A stretch of DNA of 64,000 bases from Methyloligella sp050110875 (GTDB taxonomy: Bacteria; Pseudomonadota; Alphaproteobacteria; Rhizobiales; Methyloligellaceae), in assembly GCA_050110875.1 (NCBI GenBank), contig CP188828.1:434001-498000 (forward strand). Reading direction: 5' to 3'. Numbering within the stretch: the stretch's first letter is position 1; the number at the start of each line of letters is the position of its first letter. The notes beneath the pieces were generated by a model, which saw only the letters and a list, made by a program, of their open reading frames with translations, ran no database searches and was not told where the DNA came from. The translations under genes were made by a program, and so were the position numbers. Shown here piece by piece: positions 62,979 through 64,000 of this stretch.

Positions 62979-63088
62979 ACCTCTCCCCGGCGGGGAGAGG
63001 TCGAATGCGCAGCATCCGGGTGAGGGGGAGAAATATGCGGAGAGTTTGGCCCCCTCACCCCAACCCTCTCCCCCGAGGGGAGAGGGAG
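62979..63088. repeat. dispersed 0.11-kb intergenic repeat, copy 2
   Basis: Same orientation as copy 1 (60485-60596) with the identical core TGCGCAGCATCCGGGTGAGG and the same border palindromes. It starts 17 bases after the helicase stop. Together the two copies bracket the DUF2585-helicase pair. Confidence 0.85.
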
Positions 63089-63121
63089 CCATCCCGGGCA
63101 AGCGGCACAGCGGGAGAACGC

Positions 63122-63145
63122 CCTCCCCCTTTCTGGGGGAGGTTT
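63122..63145 (+). terminator. hairpin upstream of uvrA, possible terminator of the helicase gene
   Basis: CCTCCCCC (63122-63129) pairs with GGGGGAGG (63135-63142) around a 5-base loop and is followed by TTT. The stem is strong but the T run is short. It lies 160 bases after the helicase stop and 99 bases before uvrA. Confidence 0.45.
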
Positions 63146-63243
63146 GCCTGCCGGACTTGTTGAAAAACCAGCGTCCGCTTGCCGCCCCGACCAACAATGC
63201 TTAAGCCTTGTGAAAAGCCTTCCGCCCCCCGACATTGGTGCTC

Positions 63244-64000
63244 ATGACATCCAAGACCATTTCCGTGCGCGGCGCGCGGGAACACAATCTGAAGAACGTG
63301 CAGTTGGAGCTGCCGCGGGAAGAGCTCGTGGTGATGACCGGGCTGTCCGGCTCCGGCAAGTCGTCCCTCGCCTTCGACACGATCTATGCCGAGGGCCAGC
63401 GGCGCTATGTGGAGTCGCTCTCCGCCTACGCGCGCCAGTTCCTGGACATGATGCAGAAGCCGGATGTGGACTCCATCGAGGGGCTGTCCCCGGCGATCTC
63501 CATCGAGCAGAAGACCACCTCGAAGAACCCGCGCTCCACGGTCGGCACGGTCACCGAGATCTACGACTATATGCGCCTGCTCTTCGCGCGAGTGGGCGTG
63601 CCCTATTCGCCGGCCACGGGGCTTCCCATCGAGAGCCAGACGGTCAGCCAGATGGTCGACAAGGTGCTGGAGCTGGAAGAAGGCACGCGCCTCTATCTGC
63701 TGGCGCCGATCGTGCGCGGCCGCAAGGGCGAGTACCGCAAGGAGCTGGCGGAGCTTCTGAAGAAGGGCTTCCAGCGGGTGAAGATCGACGGCGCGTTCCA
63801 CGAGATCGCCGACGCCCCTGCCCTCGACAAGAAGTTCAAGCACGATATCGACGTGGTGGTGGACCGCATCGTGGTGCGCGACGACATGGCGACCCGGCTG
63901 GCGGATTCCTTCGAGACGGCGCTCGCCCTGTCCGACGGAATCGCGGTGGCCGAGTTCGCCGACGCACGCGACGAGAAGGGCGAGCCGGAGCGGCTGATCT
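63244..64000 (+). CDS. uvrA: excinuclease ABC subunit A (UvrA), N-terminal part
   Basis: 252 codons are in the window and the gene runs off the right edge. It begins MTSKTISVRGAREHNLKNV and has Walker A MTGLSGSGKSSLAFDTIYAEGQRRYVESLSAYARQFLDMMQKPDVDSIEGLSPAISIEQKTTSKNPRSTVGTVTEIYDYMRLLFARVG, which is UvrA-specific. RGRKGEYRKELAELLKKGFQRVKIDG follows. The zinc fingers, signature and second ATPase are outside the window. It recognises DNA damage for nucleotide excision repair. No good ribosome site was seen before the ATG. Confidence 0.97.
   Translation, partial: MTSKTISVRGAREHNLKNVQLELPREELVVMTGLSGSGKSSLAFDTIYAEGQRRYVESLSAYARQFLDMMQKPDVDSIEGLSPAISIEQKTTSKNPRSTVGTVTEIYDYMRLLFARVGVPYSPATGLPIESQTVSQMVDKVLELEEGTRLYLLAPIVRGRKGEYRKELAELLKKGFQRVKIDGAFHEIADAPALDKKFKHDIDVVVDRIVVRDDMATRLADSFETALALSDGIAVAEFADARDEKGEPERLI

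Noticed and set aside
61103..63235. 710-codon minus-strand frame opposite the helicase
   Set aside because: It runs through repeats and the uvrA leader and has no motif; the plus-strand helicase is clear.

Overview
The window looks like chromosomal DNA of a high-GC alphaproteobacterium, most likely of the order Hyphomicrobiales (Rhizobiales). The support is gene order and family content: recG next to a DUF502 gene, glmS and glmU; the run gyrA-coaD-two cyclophilins-queA-tgt; an MctP-type symporter with its small DUF3311 partner; and DUF2585, DUF4864 and SPOR-domain proteins. Intergenic palindromic repeats resemble those common in that order. The genus cannot be told from the sequence. No insertion sequence, integrase, rRNA or CRISPR array was seen; one tRNA (Lys, UUU) is present.

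Layout. 1-12.3 kb: mostly housekeeping (end of recG, DUF502 membrane protein, SPOR/TPR protein, glmS, glmU, a second SPOR-type protein, a periplasmic amino-acid-type binding protein, a neutral zinc metallopeptidase, an acidic membrane-anchored protein, the MctP/DUF3311 pair, tRNA-Lys). 12.3-45.7 kb: a large surface-polysaccharide locus. 45.7-49.5 kb: a small secreted or membrane peptide, a short DHFR-like protein, an EamA permease, a DUF4864 protein and tgt. 49.5-55.5 kb: queA, a small DMT permease, two cyclophilins, coaD and gyrA, all on the minus strand. 55.8-64 kb: a PRC-barrel protein, a CDF cation exporter, an acyltransferase-3 protein, ssb, a MAPEG-like protein, DUF2585, a Pif1-like helicase and the start of uvrA, with repeat-rich spacers.

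The polysaccharide locus has four parts. Part A (23.8 to 12.3 kb, minus strand) carries a triple-domain glycosyltransferase, the dTDP-L-rhamnose genes rfbC, rfbB, rfbD and rfbA, two methyltransferase genes (one encoding two methyltransferase domains around a membrane hairpin), an SMP-30 lactonase-like gene and manC. Part B (24.2 to 30.3 kb, plus strand) carries gmd and fcl for GDP-L-fucose, a sulfotransferase, and an MBOAT/AlgJ-type O-acetylation pair. Part C (36.7 to 30.3 kb, minus strand) carries a GT2 enzyme, a CMP-sugar-synthetase-like protein, a 2-hydroxyacid dehydrogenase, an SDR, the ABC exporter Wzm/Wzt (Wzt has a C-terminal carbohydrate-binding domain), and a methyltransferase that begins on the base after the wzt stop. 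Part D (36.9 to 45.7 kb, mixed strands) carries a stand-alone homologue of the third domain of the triple enzyme, two GT2 enzymes, a second sulfotransferase, UDP-glucose dehydrogenase, a DegT-type aminotransferase, an LhgO-like FAD enzyme and a UDP-glucuronate epimerase.

Taken together this predicts an O-antigen-like or capsular glycan built in the cytoplasm from rhamnose, fucose, mannose and uronic acid donors, possibly with a CMP-activated acidic sugar. It would be methylated, sulfated and O-acetylated, and exported by an ABC transporter. No Wzx, Wzy, initiating phosphoglycosyltransferase or outer-membrane export gene lies in the window. The least expected elements are the GT2-GT2-MptE/GT42-like fusion and its solo relative, the CMP-sugar/dehydrogenase trio without a NeuB-type synthase, the double methyltransferase with an internal membrane hairpin, and the low-GC exchangeable end of wzt next to its candidate capping methyltransferase.
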